Assembly (NCBI GenBank): GCA_038239345.1
Contig: JBBSEX010000010.1
Coordinates: 1 to 64,000, forward strand
DNA from: JBBSEX01 sp038239345
Lineage (GTDB): Bacteria; Acidobacteriota; Terriglobia; Bryobacterales; Bryobacteraceae
Direction: 5' to 3'
DNA: 64,000 nucleotides
Below, one piece after another: positions 24,608 to 34,173 of the stretch (positions are counted from its first letter, which is position 1; each line of letters opens with the position of its first letter). The notes beneath the pieces are model-generated. The model worked only from the letters and a program-made list of their open reading frames with translations, was not told the origin of the DNA and made no database searches. A program made the position numbers and the translations under genes.

Positions 24608-26704
24608 CTATTCCGGCGCCTCGGGGCGTTCTCTTTCCCACACCCGCCCTTGGCGAGCGAAGCCAAGGAATGCCGAAATATCTTTCGTCGCGAGCAGCTC
24701 CGTTACTCCAACTTGACCGGCAACTTGCGTCTTCGCGGCCAAACTGGAAACCCCGGCAAGACCTATAGCCTTCAGGTGGCGGCAGGCATCCATCAGGAAG
24801 CTGACCGCATCGGGGTGAGCACTGAGCGCTTTGTCTCCGGCCGATCCCGCGAGCACGGTTACCGCATCGAAGAGCACGGAAGGCGAGCCCGAAAGAGCCA
24901 TTGCCGCCGCATGCTTTTTGCCCGTGGAGTCCACAACGCCACCGACCTTTGGCGCGATGATCGCCGCCACCGCTCCTTCTTTCTCGATCGCCGCCACCAG
25001 CGAGGTCTTTAACTTAAGATCGAACCCGGGAGCAAGGAGCACACCCACCTTCCGGCCCTGTAACGTCGGCTTATACTTTCCATACAGACGCAACGCGGGG
25101 CTTACCTCAAGATCGATTGGTAGTTTTGCCGGCGTGATCGTCGCGGCTTCCCCGTCCATGCCGAGTTCTCCGGCAACCGTGCTCCCAAGGGTCTTGTCGA
25201 TGATGTCGAGGTGGCCCAGCATCTTCTTACGAATGTCGGGAATGTCCACCTTGCTAAGCTCAAACGTCAGAGCCTGAGCGATATGCTTCTGCTCTTGCGG
25301 CGTGACCGACCGGTAGAATAAGCGCGCTTGAGAATAATGATCGCTGAACGATTCCGAGCGCAGGCGAACCTTCGTGCCTTCGGTCGCAATGGGCGCCGTC
25401 CGCAGTCCCGTGAAGGATTCGCGCGCACCATTCGGATCGATAGAGTTCGGTTCGTAATTCGCGCGACCCGTTGGTACCAGCATCTGCATGTGTCCATCGC
25501 GTTGAAAGTTCGCGAAGGGGCACTTCGGTCGATTGATGGGAAGCTCATGGAAGTTCGGCGATCCCAGACGGCTGAGCTGTGTGTCCAGATAGGAAAAGAG
25601 GCGCCCCTGCAGCAGTGGATCCTCGCTGAAATCGATACCGGGCACTATGTGGCTGGGACAAAACGCGACCTGCTCGGTCTCTGCGAAGAAGTTGTCAGGA
25701 TTGCGATCCAGCACCATCTTTCCGACCATTTCAATCGGTATCACTTCCTCCGGAATCAGTTTAGTCGCGTCCAAAATATCGAATGGAAGCGAGTCGGCGG
25801 TCTTCTGATCGACGATCTGGAATCCAAATTCCCATTCAGGGAAATTGCCGCTAGCGATGGCCTCGAACAGATCGCGGCGATGAAAATCGGGATCGGCTCC
25901 GCTGATCTTTACGGCCTCATCCCACATGACGGCGGCAGTTCCAAGCACGGGTCTCCAATGAAATTTAACGAAGTTCGTTTCACCGGCCGCGTTCACCAGG
26001 CGAAAGGTATTGACCCCAAAACCTTCGATCATTCGCAGCGAACGGGGAATGGCGCGATCGGACATCGCCCACATGATCATGTGCAGCGATTCCGGCATCA
26101 GTGAAATAAAGTCCCAAAAGGTGTCATGCGCGCTGGCGGCTTGCGGGTAGCCACGATCGGCTTCCATTTTCACTGCGTGAATCAAGTCGGGGAATTTGAT
26201 CGCATCCTGAATGAAGAAGACAGGGATGTTATTTCCAACTAGATCGAAGTTGCCTTCCTGGGTATAAAATTTGACGGCGAAGCCTCGCACGTCGCGGGGC
26301 AAGTCGACCGAACCCGCGCCTCCGGCGACAGTAGAGAACCGGGCGAAGACGGGCGTCTTCACGCTTGGGTCAGCTAAGAAGCCGGCGCTCGTAACATGCC
26401 GCATGGATTTATAGGGCTGAAAATATCCGTGCGCCGCGGAGCCTCGGGCGTGGACAATCCGCTCGGGAATTCGCTCGTGATCGAAGTGCGTGATCTTTTC
26501 ACGCAAGGTGAAATCTTCAAGTAGTGTCGGTCCCCGCCCGCCGGCCTTCAGCGAATTCTGGTTATCGCTAATGCCCAATCCCTGATTTGTGGTGAGGACA
26601 ACCCCGCCCTTGGCAGCTTGCTGGTGAGTCTCGCCGCCACTGGGAGAAACGGGATGGAAAGACGCCGGTTTGGGAGTATTCGACTTTTGTTTTGGCACGT
26701 CCAA
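24608..26704 (-). CDS. katE: Large-subunit catalase (HPII type)
   Basis: A 698-residue haem catalase that splits hydrogen peroxide into water and oxygen. The core is clear: active-site histidine in RIPERIVHARGSAAHGYF, RFSTVAGGAGSVDLPRDVRGFAVKFYT, and the proximal haem-ligand tyrosine in RLFSYLDTQLSRLG. A C-terminal flavodoxin/DJ-1-like domain (from about residue 540; KVGVLLAPGFDLKLKTSLVAAIEKEGAVAAIIAP) identifies the large HPII-like clade. The start is uncertain: TTG at 26704 or GTG at 26698, neither with a good ribosome site and with an in-frame stop just above. The protein is otherwise full length. Confidence 0.95.
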   Translation of the reverse strand: MDVPKQKSNTPKPASFHPVSPSGGETHQQAAKGGVVLTTNQGLGISDNQNSLKAGGRGPTLLEDFTLREKITHFDHERIPERIVHARGSAAHGYFQPYKSMRHVTSAGFLADPSVKTPVFARFSTVAGGAGSVDLPRDVRGFAVKFYTQEGNFDLVGNNIPVFFIQDAIKFPDLIHAVKMEADRGYPQAASAHDTFWDFISLMPESLHMIMWAMSDRAIPRSLRMIEGFGVNTFRLVNAAGETNFVKFHWRPVLGTAAVMWDEAVKISGADPDFHRRDLFEAIASGNFPEWEFGFQIVDQKTADSLPFDILDATKLIPEEVIPIEMVGKMVLDRNPDNFFAETEQVAFCPSHIVPGIDFSEDPLLQGRLFSYLDTQLSRLGSPNFHELPINRPKCPFANFQRDGHMQMLVPTGRANYEPNSIDPNGARESFTGLRTAPIATEGTKVRLRSESFSDHYSQARLFYRSVTPQEQKHIAQALTFELSKVDIPDIRKKMLGHLDIIDKTLGSTVAGELGMDGEAATITPAKLPIDLEVSPALRLYGKYKPTLQGRKVGVLLAPGFDLKLKTSLVAAIEKEGAVAAIIAPKVGGVVDSTGKKHAAAMALSGSPSVLFDAVTVLAGSAGDKALSAHPDAVSFLMDACRHLKAIGLAGVSSLAAKTQVAGQVGVTELLATKDISAFLGFARQGRVWERERPEAPE

Positions 26705-26763
26705 AAGATATCACGGGGGGCGAAATACTTTCCGGGCCTCGCGGTAGCGCCGAAAATGAACTA

Positions 26764-29151
26764 TTACGTCGCCGCTAATTGTCCGGCGCAAGCCGCAAGT
26801 AGCGATTGTTGCAGCTTCGCCTGCAATTGCTGGCTAACCTTCCCACCATCGGCCGTAACGTAAAAAACATCCAATGCCCGATGTGCCTCGGTATCGATCA
26901 AAACAACCTCAATATTGCAACCCGAGGCCGACAGTGCCCGGCTGAGATCGTACAACAAACCTGGCCGATCCTGGGCAGTGATCTCGATTAACGTTGCCGA
27001 TTGCGATGCATCATCGTTGAAAGCCACTCGCGGTTCAATTCCCGATTTTTTGCCAGGCGGCTTTACCACGCGCCGGTTCTTCAGCAATTGATCCAGATCC
27101 ATACGTCCGCGAATCACCTTGGCGATTGTGCCGCGCAGCCTTTCCAATTCGGTTGCATTCAACTCCAAAGTGCGCAATGGGTCGGCGAAGACGAATGTGT
27201 CCAGCACGACGCCTTGTGAATTAGCGAAGGCTTCGGCCTTCAGAATATTGAGCCCAAAGCTAGCGAGAATTCCCGACACAGCCGCAAATAATGCCGGCTT
27301 ATCGGCCGTGACCAACGTAAGCAGGTACACGCCGTTCTGCCGCCGAATGTCGATGCCGACGGAATTCAGGCGGCTTAACATCGCCAGTTCGGAATGAAAC
27401 TTCATCTCCTCGGCATTGTGAGTTCTTAGATATCTGGTTGGAAACCCTTCCAGGAATTCAGCGATTTCCGCGGTTTGCGCCGGAGTCGAATGAATGCGTT
27501 CCGTCTGCAATTCGCGCGTGAGTTCATCGTAAGCCAACAGGTAAACCCGCCAGAGCTGTTCCATGCGCCACGGAGTCATGGTGTGTGAATTCACGGCGCT
27601 AATATCGGCAAATGTCAGCAGTGTAAGAAGCTTTAACCGTTCGATGGTGCCTACGCTATCGGCAAGCCAACGCGCCGTACCCGGATCGTTCAAATCGCGA
27701 GAGGTCATGACGGCGGAAAGATCAAGGTGTTTGGCGATCAGAAAATAGATTATTTCGCTGTCCCGTTGCGGTGTATTTAAACGCGATAAAATTTGCTTAG
27801 CGATGGCCAACGATTGCGTTACATGTCCCTCACCGGTTCCCCCTTTGCCGATGTCATGCAACAGCAAGGCAAAGCGTAACAGCGGCGCATCGGGCGATTC
27901 TTCCAGCAGATCGCGGAACCTTTGCTCCTGCAGATTTTCCAGCGTCTGGATAGTCACCAATGTATGTTCATCCACGGTGTAGCGATGATAAAAATCGCGC
28001 ATCACCAGGCACTCGATGCCTTTCCATTCGGGAAGAAAAGCGGCCAGCACTCCGCTATCATGCATCGAATTTAGAGCTAGCGAAGCGTGCGGAAGGGAAA
28101 GTAGTTCTATCCAATCCTGCCAGTGGATCCGTTGCGCGGAATCTCTTGGATCCAAGGCGAACTCGGCCAGGCGTTGTTCCGTCTCAATTGCCAAACGCAC
28201 ATTGTGCCGCGCGATCCACTGAAAGAGCCGAAACACCAGTTGTGGATCCTGTTGGATCTGCAAGGGCGCGCGAAGATAAACTCTATCGCGCACCAAGGTA
28301 AAGTCGGCATTGGATAAGCGCGAGCGCCAATCTCGGAATTGCGAGAACAGCGAAGTACGGCGTTCCTCGGCCAATTCAATGGCTTGCCGGCAGACGCGAT
28401 AAACGGAGCGCGCGTGGCGATAATACTCGCGCATCATCCGCGCGGGATCGTCGCTCAGCTCGTCTTGCGCATCGAACGTCAATACGTTGTTGTCACGCTT
28501 AGCGTGTTCGTGCAGGGCGCGGCGCAAACCGAATAAGAAGTCCCGCGCCGATGAAAGATCGGCCATTGCCGGCTGCGAATCCAAGCGGCCCAACCAAGTG
28601 GAAACTTGAAGGTCGCGCAATCCACCTGGGGCCTCTTTGATGTTCGGTTCCAAATGATAGATAGTGTCGTTGAACTTCGCCTGCCGGGCCCTCGTCAACT
28701 CGCATAACCGTAACGAGAGCACTGTAGATTGCTTTGCGAAGAACTGCGGGAGTCGCGCTGTCAGACTTTGATAAACGTGAACATCGCCGGTTAAAAACCG
28801 CTCGTCCAGAAGGCTGATTGTGAGCTCGATGTTTTGCTCTTGGTAAGTGCAACACTCTTCCACGGTGCGCACAGAATGGCTGAGCCGCAATCCGGCGTCC
28901 CATAGAATCCGTAGAAACTTGGAGATCGCCTCGCGCTCTTTCGCGGAATGCGGCTCACATTCCACCAGCAAGATTATGTCGACGTCGGAATAGGGAAATA
29001 ATTCCCGCCGTCCGAATCCACCAACAGCCAGTGTCGCCAGCCCCGATTGAAAGCCGGGAACAAGGGCATCGTCGAACGCTTGGCGGACTAGCGCTTCCAC
29101 CTGGCCCGATCGGGCGGTTAACTGATCATTGCCTACCGCTGTGTCGGCCAC
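26764..29151 (-). CDS. glnD: PII uridylyltransferase / uridylyl-removing enzyme
   Basis: A 795-residue nitrogen sensor. The nucleotidyltransferase motif GGFGRRELFPYSDVDIILL is at about residues 44-62, the HD hydrolase motif LLHDIGKGGTGEGH is near 435, and two C-terminal ACT domains (VYLLTLVTADKPALFAAVSGILA; LIEITAQDRPGLLYDLSRALSA) sense glutamine. When nitrogen is scarce it adds UMP to PII; when glutamine is high it removes it. The N-terminal arm before the transferase motif is shorter than in E. coli. The GTG start lies 12 bases after the PII gene stop with no clear ribosome site, which fits coupled translation in amtB-glnB-glnD. Confidence 0.95.
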   Translation of the reverse strand: MADTAVGNDQLTARSGQVEALVRQAFDDALVPGFQSGLATLAVGGFGRRELFPYSDVDIILLVECEPHSAKEREAISKFLRILWDAGLRLSHSVRTVEECCTYQEQNIELTISLLDERFLTGDVHVYQSLTARLPQFFAKQSTVLSLRLCELTRARQAKFNDTIYHLEPNIKEAPGGLRDLQVSTWLGRLDSQPAMADLSSARDFLFGLRRALHEHAKRDNNVLTFDAQDELSDDPARMMREYYRHARSVYRVCRQAIELAEERRTSLFSQFRDWRSRLSNADFTLVRDRVYLRAPLQIQQDPQLVFRLFQWIARHNVRLAIETEQRLAEFALDPRDSAQRIHWQDWIELLSLPHASLALNSMHDSGVLAAFLPEWKGIECLVMRDFYHRYTVDEHTLVTIQTLENLQEQRFRDLLEESPDAPLLRFALLLHDIGKGGTGEGHVTQSLAIAKQILSRLNTPQRDSEIIYFLIAKHLDLSAVMTSRDLNDPGTARWLADSVGTIERLKLLTLLTFADISAVNSHTMTPWRMEQLWRVYLLAYDELTRELQTERIHSTPAQTAEIAEFLEGFPTRYLRTHNAEEMKFHSELAMLSRLNSVGIDIRRQNGVYLLTLVTADKPALFAAVSGILASFGLNILKAEAFANSQGVVLDTFVFADPLRTLELNATELERLRGTIAKVIRGRMDLDQLLKNRRVVKPPGKKSGIEPRVAFNDDASQSATLIEITAQDRPGLLYDLSRALSASGCNIEVVLIDTEAHRALDVFYVTADGGKVSQQLQAKLQQSLLAACAGQLAAT

Positions 29152-29163
29152 ATCAGCACGGCG

Positions 29164-29502
29164 CTAGAGCGCCGCCTCTCCACGATCGTCGTTACGGATT
29201 CGCACAGCCTCTTCGACATTGAATACGAAAATCTTGCCGTCGCCGATTTTGCCCGATCGCGCCGCGGCAACCAGCGTATTGACGACTTCATCCTTACGGT
29301 CGTCGGAAACTACCATTTCAATTTTCACCTTGGGGAGTAAATCTACCTGATATTCCATCCCGCGATAAATTTCTTTATGGCCCTTTTGCCGGCCATGACC
29401 GCGGACCTCGGAAATCGTCATGCCATCGATTCCGATGGATTTCAAAGCTTCCTTTACTTCTTCCAATTTGTGCGGCTGAATCACGGCTTCTATTTTTTTC
29501 AT
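29164..29502 (-). CDS. glnB: Nitrogen regulatory protein PII
   Basis: A 112-residue trimeric signal protein. Tyr51 in the T-loop (EIYRGMEYQVDLLPK) is the residue uridylylated by GlnD. The B-loop GDGKIFVFNVEEAVRIR and the start MKKIEAVIQPHKLEEVKEAL match PII. It binds ATP/ADP and 2-oxoglutarate and controls partners such as AmtB. Because it lies between amtB and glnD it would be called GlnK by context, but GlnB and GlnK cannot be told apart by sequence here. It starts 15 bases after amtB. Confidence 0.96.
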   Translation of the reverse strand: MKKIEAVIQPHKLEEVKEALKSIGIDGMTISEVRGHGRQKGHKEIYRGMEYQVDLLPKVKIEMVVSDDRKDEVVNTLVAAARSGKIGDGKIFVFNVEEAVRIRNDDRGEAAL

Positions 29503-29517
29503 GGGCGCCTTGGCAGC

Positions 29518-30900
29518 TTACGATTCGAGATTATACCCTTCCTCACCGTGCATACTGACATCGAGGCCATCCATTTCTTCTTCCGGTGACGCGCGCAGCC
29601 CAACCGAAAGATCGCATATCTTGAGAATTAGCAAAGTTCCGGCGATCGCGATGGCCCATGCAATTAGCACGCCTACCAACTGGTAAGCCACCTGCATCCA
29701 GTTTCCGTCGACCCCGCCAAGCGCCTTGCCCGCGAGCACATCGTTCACTTCCTTGGTGGCGAAAACTCCCGTGAGTAGAGCGCCCAACGTGCCGCCCGCG
29801 CCATGTACGCCGAACGCGTCCAGCGTATCGTCATAATCAAACTTTCGCTTCACTGTCGTGACCATCAGGTAGCAGACGATACCCGCGAGAAATCCGATCA
29901 AGAGCGCCGGAAAAGGTTTGACGAATCCGGATGCGGGAGTAATCGCCACCAAGCCCGCTACTGCTCCCGAGATTCCTCCGAGGATGGTTGGCTTGCCGTT
30001 GTGCCACCACTCAATCGCCAGCCATCCCAGTGCCGCGGCCGCGGCTCCGAAGTGAGTTGCGACGAATGCACTGGTCGCCAAACTCCCCGCGCCCAACGCG
30101 CTTCCGGCATTAAAGCCGAACCAGCCGACCCACAACAAACAGGCGCCAATGAAACTCAGCACCAAGCTGTGCGGCTTCATTGGTTCCTGCGGATAGCCGA
30201 CCCGTTTTCCGAGGTATAAGGCGCACACTAGAGCCGACACGCCCGAGGTGATATGCACGACTGTGCCTCCGGCGAAATCGAAACAGGGAACTTTGCCTCC
30301 TAGAGTCGCGTTCAACAGGCCGCCCTTACCCCAGACCATATGGGCCATGGGGAAGTACACAAGCAAGGACCACAACGTGGTGTACAGCAACATCGCCTTG
30401 AACTTGATTCGCTCGGCGAACGCTCCCGAGATCAAAGCTGGGGTGATGATGGCGAACATCAACTGATAAATCATGAACGTCTGCTGCGGAATGGTACCGG
30501 CGTAGTCGGGATTTGGAGCGGCACCCACATCCTGGAGAAATAGATATCGGAGTCCGCCGACGAATGGATTCCCTTCGGCGAATGCGAGACTATAGCCGAT
30601 GACGGCCCAAATAACGGTGACAACAGCCATCAGGATGAAGCTGTGCATGAATGTCGCCAGCACGTTCTTGCGGCGGACAAGCCCCCCGTAAAATAGCGCA
30701 AGTCCAGGACCTGTCATCATCAGCACCAAAGCGGCGCTGACCAGCATCCAGGCATTGTCGCCGGCGCTTTGCGCGGCTTTAGTAGCTTTATCGAGATCGG
30801 CGAGCTTTTGTGTAACGTCGGGGGCCGTTGACTGGGCGGCCGCCAGCATCGGCAGTAACAACAACGCCGCCTGGGTGGCCCGGCCGGACAAGTTCTGCAT
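29518..30900 (-). CDS. amtB: Ammonium transporter (Amt family)
   Basis: A 460-residue membrane protein: a signal peptide (to about residue 25), then an extra helical insert, then eleven membrane spans. Family motifs seen: VLMMTGPGLALFYGGLVRRKNVLATF, the pore-lining histidine regions DFAGGTVVHITSGVSALVCALYLGKR and FDYDDTLDAFGVHGAGGTLGALLTGVFA. It conducts ammonium and is blocked by PII, the next gene. AGGAG lies just before the ATG, and a TATAAT (minus strand, 30939-30944) lies about 40 bases upstream without a convincing -35. I saw no clear sigma-54 site. This is the first gene of amtB-glnB-glnD. Confidence 0.96.
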   Translation of the reverse strand: MQNLSGRATQAALLLLPMLAAAQSTAPDVTQKLADLDKATKAAQSAGDNAWMLVSAALVLMMTGPGLALFYGGLVRRKNVLATFMHSFILMAVVTVIWAVIGYSLAFAEGNPFVGGLRYLFLQDVGAAPNPDYAGTIPQQTFMIYQLMFAIITPALISGAFAERIKFKAMLLYTTLWSLLVYFPMAHMVWGKGGLLNATLGGKVPCFDFAGGTVVHITSGVSALVCALYLGKRVGYPQEPMKPHSLVLSFIGACLLWVGWFGFNAGSALGAGSLATSAFVATHFGAAAAALGWLAIEWWHNGKPTILGGISGAVAGLVAITPASGFVKPFPALLIGFLAGIVCYLMVTTVKRKFDYDDTLDAFGVHGAGGTLGALLTGVFATKEVNDVLAGKALGGVDGNWMQVAYQLVGVLIAWAIAIAGTLLILKICDLSVGLRASPEEEMDGLDVSMHGEEGYNLES

Positions 30901-31094
30901 GCTTTCTCCTCATAAACGAGACTGAAACTTGTTAGCTGATTATAGGAGTTCGCGGCAGGAGGAGACTAAAAATTTACTTATAAGACCGATTCAAGATTTT
31001 TATCGGGTAGTGTTGCGCTGAGCAGTAAAGGCGCGAAATCGTGTGAGCGGAGCCAATCGCCGCCTCATCGCTGATTCGTACAGTGGGCGCGCTA

Positions 31095-32000
31095 TTAACC
31101 TAAGAAATCAAACAGACTTGTTCGCGGGAGCTTAGCGCGAGATTCCAGAGCGGCCTGCTGTTGAGTGGTGGCTTGAGTCATCATTAAGATGGCCTCCGTC
31201 GGATCGGCGTTCTGAATGGAACTCAGGTGCGCTTGCAGTTGCGTCTGCAGCGTTGCGCCATAATCACTTGCGTCGGAGACTTTGTTTTGCGCCGTCCCGT
31301 AAAAAGCGAGTTGCTGGTTAAGGTAAGTATTCGCTCCAGTAACATTTTCGATTGCCGCATCAATGCCCGGTTGATCGTTGTTTAGCAGGGCCGTGCGCAA
31401 GGCGCTGATGGAGCTAAACACATTCTGTGTGGCATCCGGTGAATCGAAGATCTCCTGGGCCGTTTTGGCGACGGCGAAAGTGCTTCCGTTCGGATGTTGA
31501 ACCTGGCGCGTTGCGGCGGTACCGCCGTAAGCGCTAACCGGGTTTGTTTGCGCTAAATCGATGGAGTACGGCGCCGTCTGATCGGAATCCCCGCTAAATA
31601 CGTAGCGCCCTTCGACCGTGGTTCGGCTGATCCCTACAATCTGTTCGAGGATAGAACCGATCTGATCGCCGATCGCTTTCCGTCCGGTGGCCGTCTGCGT
31701 TCCCGTTTGCCCTTGCGCGGCTAGTGTCCTGACCTTTTCGACCAGCGATACGGCTGATTCCAGCCCCTGCTCCGAGCTGTCCACATCGGTCTTCACGCGC
31801 CCTAGATTGGTGGCGATTTGCTGAGTGGAAGCAAGGTGAGCGCGTACTTGCAGAAGTCCCGAAATTTGATCGGGGGCATCGGACGGCGTGATTACCTTCA
31901 GCCCGCTGGATACTTCCTGTTGCGCGCGAGACAGGCGCGATTGAATTCCCCTGAGGTCGTTCAGGAAAGTCTGATTCGATGCGTTAAGAGATGAAATCAT
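31095..32000 (-). CDS. flgL: Flagellar hook-associated protein 3
   Basis: A 301-residue hook-filament junction protein. The N-terminal flagellin-like helices (SLNASNQTFLNDLRGIQSRLSRAQQEVSSGLKVITPSDAPDQISGLLQVRAHLASTQQIATNLGRVKTDVDSSEQGLESAVSLVEKV) and the C-terminal helix (QATTQQQAALESRAKLPRTSLFDFLG) frame a variable centre. It follows flgK by 14 bases. It is exported through the flagellar type III system, so it has no Sec signal. The four-gene order flgM, flgN-like, flgK, flgL is the standard late-operon order. Confidence 0.94.
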   Translation of the reverse strand: MISSLNASNQTFLNDLRGIQSRLSRAQQEVSSGLKVITPSDAPDQISGLLQVRAHLASTQQIATNLGRVKTDVDSSEQGLESAVSLVEKVRTLAAQGQTGTQTATGRKAIGDQIGSILEQIVGISRTTVEGRYVFSGDSDQTAPYSIDLAQTNPVSAYGGTAATRQVQHPNGSTFAVAKTAQEIFDSPDATQNVFSSISALRTALLNNDQPGIDAAIENVTGANTYLNQQLAFYGTAQNKVSDASDYGATLQTQLQAHLSSIQNADPTEAILMMTQATTQQQAALESRAKLPRTSLFDFLG

Positions 32001-32014
32001 AAAGTCCGCGCTGT

Positions 32015-33379
32015 CTAACGTATAATCCCGAGTAATGTGTCGCCCAACGAGTTCAGGACGCTAATCAGTTTGCCCGCTGCCTGATAGGCCTGCTGCACTT
32101 CCAGTAAATGAGCCGCTTCTTCATCCAGCGAAACGCCGGAGGCTTGCGACCTGAGGCTGCGAGCCTGCGTCACCAGGGATTGCTGCGAACTCTGGTTATC
32201 TCGCGCCGTGGCAAGATCCTGTCCCACCCGGCCCGCTAAATTTCCGTAGTTCTGGGTGAACGTAAGACCGTTCGATTGCGGTGCATTTGCCAGCGCCGCA
32301 AGAGTTAGCGCGTTGCCATTGCCACCCGGGGCGCCGGGAACCGCGGCTGCCACCTGGTCGGGCGTGAAGCCATTTGTGACGGATAAGGTTGCCGCGGCTC
32401 CGGCCGTAGGATCGTAAGTGAACAGATCAGCCGACGGAGCAGACCCCGCCGAATTCAATCCAGCACCGAGCGTTGTATTCACTTGATCGGCAAAACCCGC
32501 CGCCAGGGTATCGACCTTGTTCTGATACGACGGCAGTATGTTATTCTTCTCGTCGATCAAAGCCCCCAGATTTCCCTGTTGAACCTGATTTGTGACGTCT
32601 TTGTTCTGCCAATCGACGATCCGCGTTTGCGAGCCCGATTGATCCGCTTGAAGAGCATACGAATTCGCACCCAGGACTAATGGTGATTGCCCCCCGAGAT
32701 AGACGCTTACGGTCCCATCCGATTGCGGCAAAGCCGTTACACCGGTGAGCTCCGACAGTTGCTCCAAATCGTTGTGTAACTTGGCATCCAGGCCCGGATC
32801 GCCGATGGTTTGAAAATTTTGCTGGCGCAATTTATTAATGTTCGCGATATCTCCAGCTAGCTGGTTGATGGAAGTCACCGAGCTTTTCGTCTGCTGGCTG
32901 AGGCCAGCCGACACGGACGCGAGTCCGCCGGAAAGCTGATTAAAACTGGAGGCGACGTTAGTTGCCGCGTCGATTACGCCCTGGCGTGCGGCTCCGTCAT
33001 TGGGAGTAACGCTCAACTGCGAAAAGCTTTGAAAGAACGCGCTCAGTTGATTCGACAGACCAGAATTTGAGCTGATATCGAAAAGCGGTTCTACCTGGCC
33101 CAAGTCCGCTGCTTTCTGCTGGGACTCGCCCAAAGACTGCTGTTGCGAACGGACAGCTTGTTCCGAATATTCCGAACGCGAACTCAGCGTGGCGCCGGCA
33201 AACACTCCGCCGTTGAAACCAAGCTCGGGATTAAAAGCGACCGAATCAATAGTCTGGGTTTGTTTTGCATAACCCGGCGTGTCGGCGTTGGTGACGTTGT
33301 TCTGAATGACATTCAGTTGGCGTTGAAATACCTGCAACGCGCTTGCGCCATTATGAAGTGCGACTAATAGGCTACCCAT
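32015..33379 (-). CDS. flgK: Flagellar hook-associated protein 1
   Basis: A 454-residue protein that joins hook to filament. The N-terminal rod/hook motif (SLLVALHNGASALQVFQRQLNVIQNNVTNADTPGYAKQT) and the C-terminal SGVSLDEEAAHLLEVQQAYQAAGKLISVLNSLGDTLLGII are diagnostic. It is somewhat shorter than the E. coli protein (about 550), with a reduced central domain. The ATG overlaps the preceding flgN-like gene by eight bases. Secreted by the flagellar export system. Confidence 0.94.
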   Translation of the reverse strand: MGSLLVALHNGASALQVFQRQLNVIQNNVTNADTPGYAKQTQTIDSVAFNPELGFNGGVFAGATLSSRSEYSEQAVRSQQQSLGESQQKAADLGQVEPLFDISSNSGLSNQLSAFFQSFSQLSVTPNDGAARQGVIDAATNVASSFNQLSGGLASVSAGLSQQTKSSVTSINQLAGDIANINKLRQQNFQTIGDPGLDAKLHNDLEQLSELTGVTALPQSDGTVSVYLGGQSPLVLGANSYALQADQSGSQTRIVDWQNKDVTNQVQQGNLGALIDEKNNILPSYQNKVDTLAAGFADQVNTTLGAGLNSAGSAPSADLFTYDPTAGAAATLSVTNGFTPDQVAAAVPGAPGGNGNALTLAALANAPQSNGLTFTQNYGNLAGRVGQDLATARDNQSSQQSLVTQARSLRSQASGVSLDEEAAHLLEVQQAYQAAGKLISVLNSLGDTLLGIIR

Positions 33380-33734
33380 GGAATGAAACCTGTCCCTTGG
33401 CGGTCAGCGCGGCGAGGTCGCCTTGCGCGGTGTAGCCGCCTTGCATTGAAACGATTCGCAACCAGCCATCGAAAAATGTCGTTCCCCCGGTTACCAGAGA
33501 TCCCGCTCGCTTAAGCGAGGTACGAATGGCCTGGAGTGTTCGTGGTTCAAGGTCCCAACCATCGCCTAGGATTCTCATGGATTCCACGGCGTTCTCCAAT
33601 AAAACCAGGCAATCGGCGGGCTTGTTCCCACTCGAAAGGATTTCACACGCTTTTTCAATGCCGGCGCGCAACTGTCGCGCAAGCTCCGGTCGGCTGGTTA
33701 CGGCAGCCGCCGAAATCACTTCGGTCTTTGCCAT
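33372..33734 (-). CDS. Probable FlgN-type flagellar export chaperone
   Basis: A 120-residue, mostly helical protein located between flgM and flgK. FlgN, the chaperone for FlgK and FlgL, is expected exactly there. The length is close to FlgN, and the C-terminal GGYTAQGDLAAL recalls the 'Y-x-x-x-G' end of FlgN proteins, but the overall likeness is weak. AGGA precedes the ATG and its stop overlaps flgK by eight bases. Called from position more than from sequence. Confidence 0.55.
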   Translation of the reverse strand: MAKTEVISAAAVTSRPELARQLRAGIEKACEILSSGNKPADCLVLLENAVESMRILGDGWDLEPRTLQAIRTSLKRAGSLVTGGTTFFDGWLRIVSMQGGYTAQGDLAALTAKGQVSFHG

Positions 33735-33754
33735 TGGGGTTCCTGGGTTCTCGG

Positions 33755-34072
33755 CTACTTGATTTTCAAGGAATCGTTAATGATCCCCTGACTAGTGGCG
33801 TCCGAATCTACCTTATACGTACCGTTCTTATAGGCGGCAGCCAAACGAGCGACCTGTTCGGCGCGTCCCGGAGGATCGCTGCTCAGGGTCTCGCGGATTT
33901 TGGCCTGGAGTTGAGTCCCAAATCCCGATAACTGAACATCATCAGACGCGTTTACGGTTGGACTCTTGCTTGTCTTTGCGGAACTCCCGGAAGACACAAC
34001 GTCAGTCTTCGTTGTACTTATCGGACTCAGCGGCGGTTGTATGCCAGCTGCATTAGGATCAGTAATCTTCAT
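33755..34072 (-). CDS. flgM: Anti-sigma-28 factor
   Basis: A 105-residue protein with a disordered N-terminal half and the FlgM C-terminal sigma-binding region (RAEQVARLAAAYKNGTYKVDSDATSQGIINDSL). FlgM holds FliA (sigma-28) until the hook is complete, then leaves the cell through the flagellar export channel. I start it at the ATG at 34072, with AAGGGTG upstream; a GTG at 34081 is in frame. The gene is directly behind a sigma-28 promoter (34105-34131), so FlgM would be made in feedback with its own target. No fliA gene is in the window. Confidence 0.88.
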   Translation of the reverse strand: MKITDPNAAGIQPPLSPISTTKTDVVSSGSSAKTSKSPTVNASDDVQLSGFGTQLQAKIRETLSSDPPGRAEQVARLAAAYKNGTYKVDSDATSQGIINDSLKIK

Positions 34073-34104
34073 TGCGAACACCCTTCATCTGCTTACAATT
34101 CATG

Positions 34105-34131
34105 TTATCGGCAAAGACAGAGAGAGCGTTA
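34105..34131 (-). promoter_or_regulatory. Sigma-28 (FliA) promoter for flgM-flgN-flgK-flgL
   Basis: On the minus strand TAACGCTC (34124-34131), 11 bases, then GCCGATAA (34105-34112). The -10 box is an exact match to the sigma-28 consensus and the spacer is the standard 11; the -35 matches TAAAGTTT at about five of eight positions. It sits about 33 bases before the flgM ATG, the expected distance. Confidence 0.78.
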
Positions 34132-34173
34132 GAATTAAATTGCTTTAGTCCATTCGAGGGGGAGGAGTAGGAA

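Noticed and set aside
30901..31094. Sigma-54/NtrC promoter for amtB
   Set aside because: I looked for TGGCAC-N5-TTGCA on the minus strand and found nothing close; only a TATAAT without a clear -35 is present.
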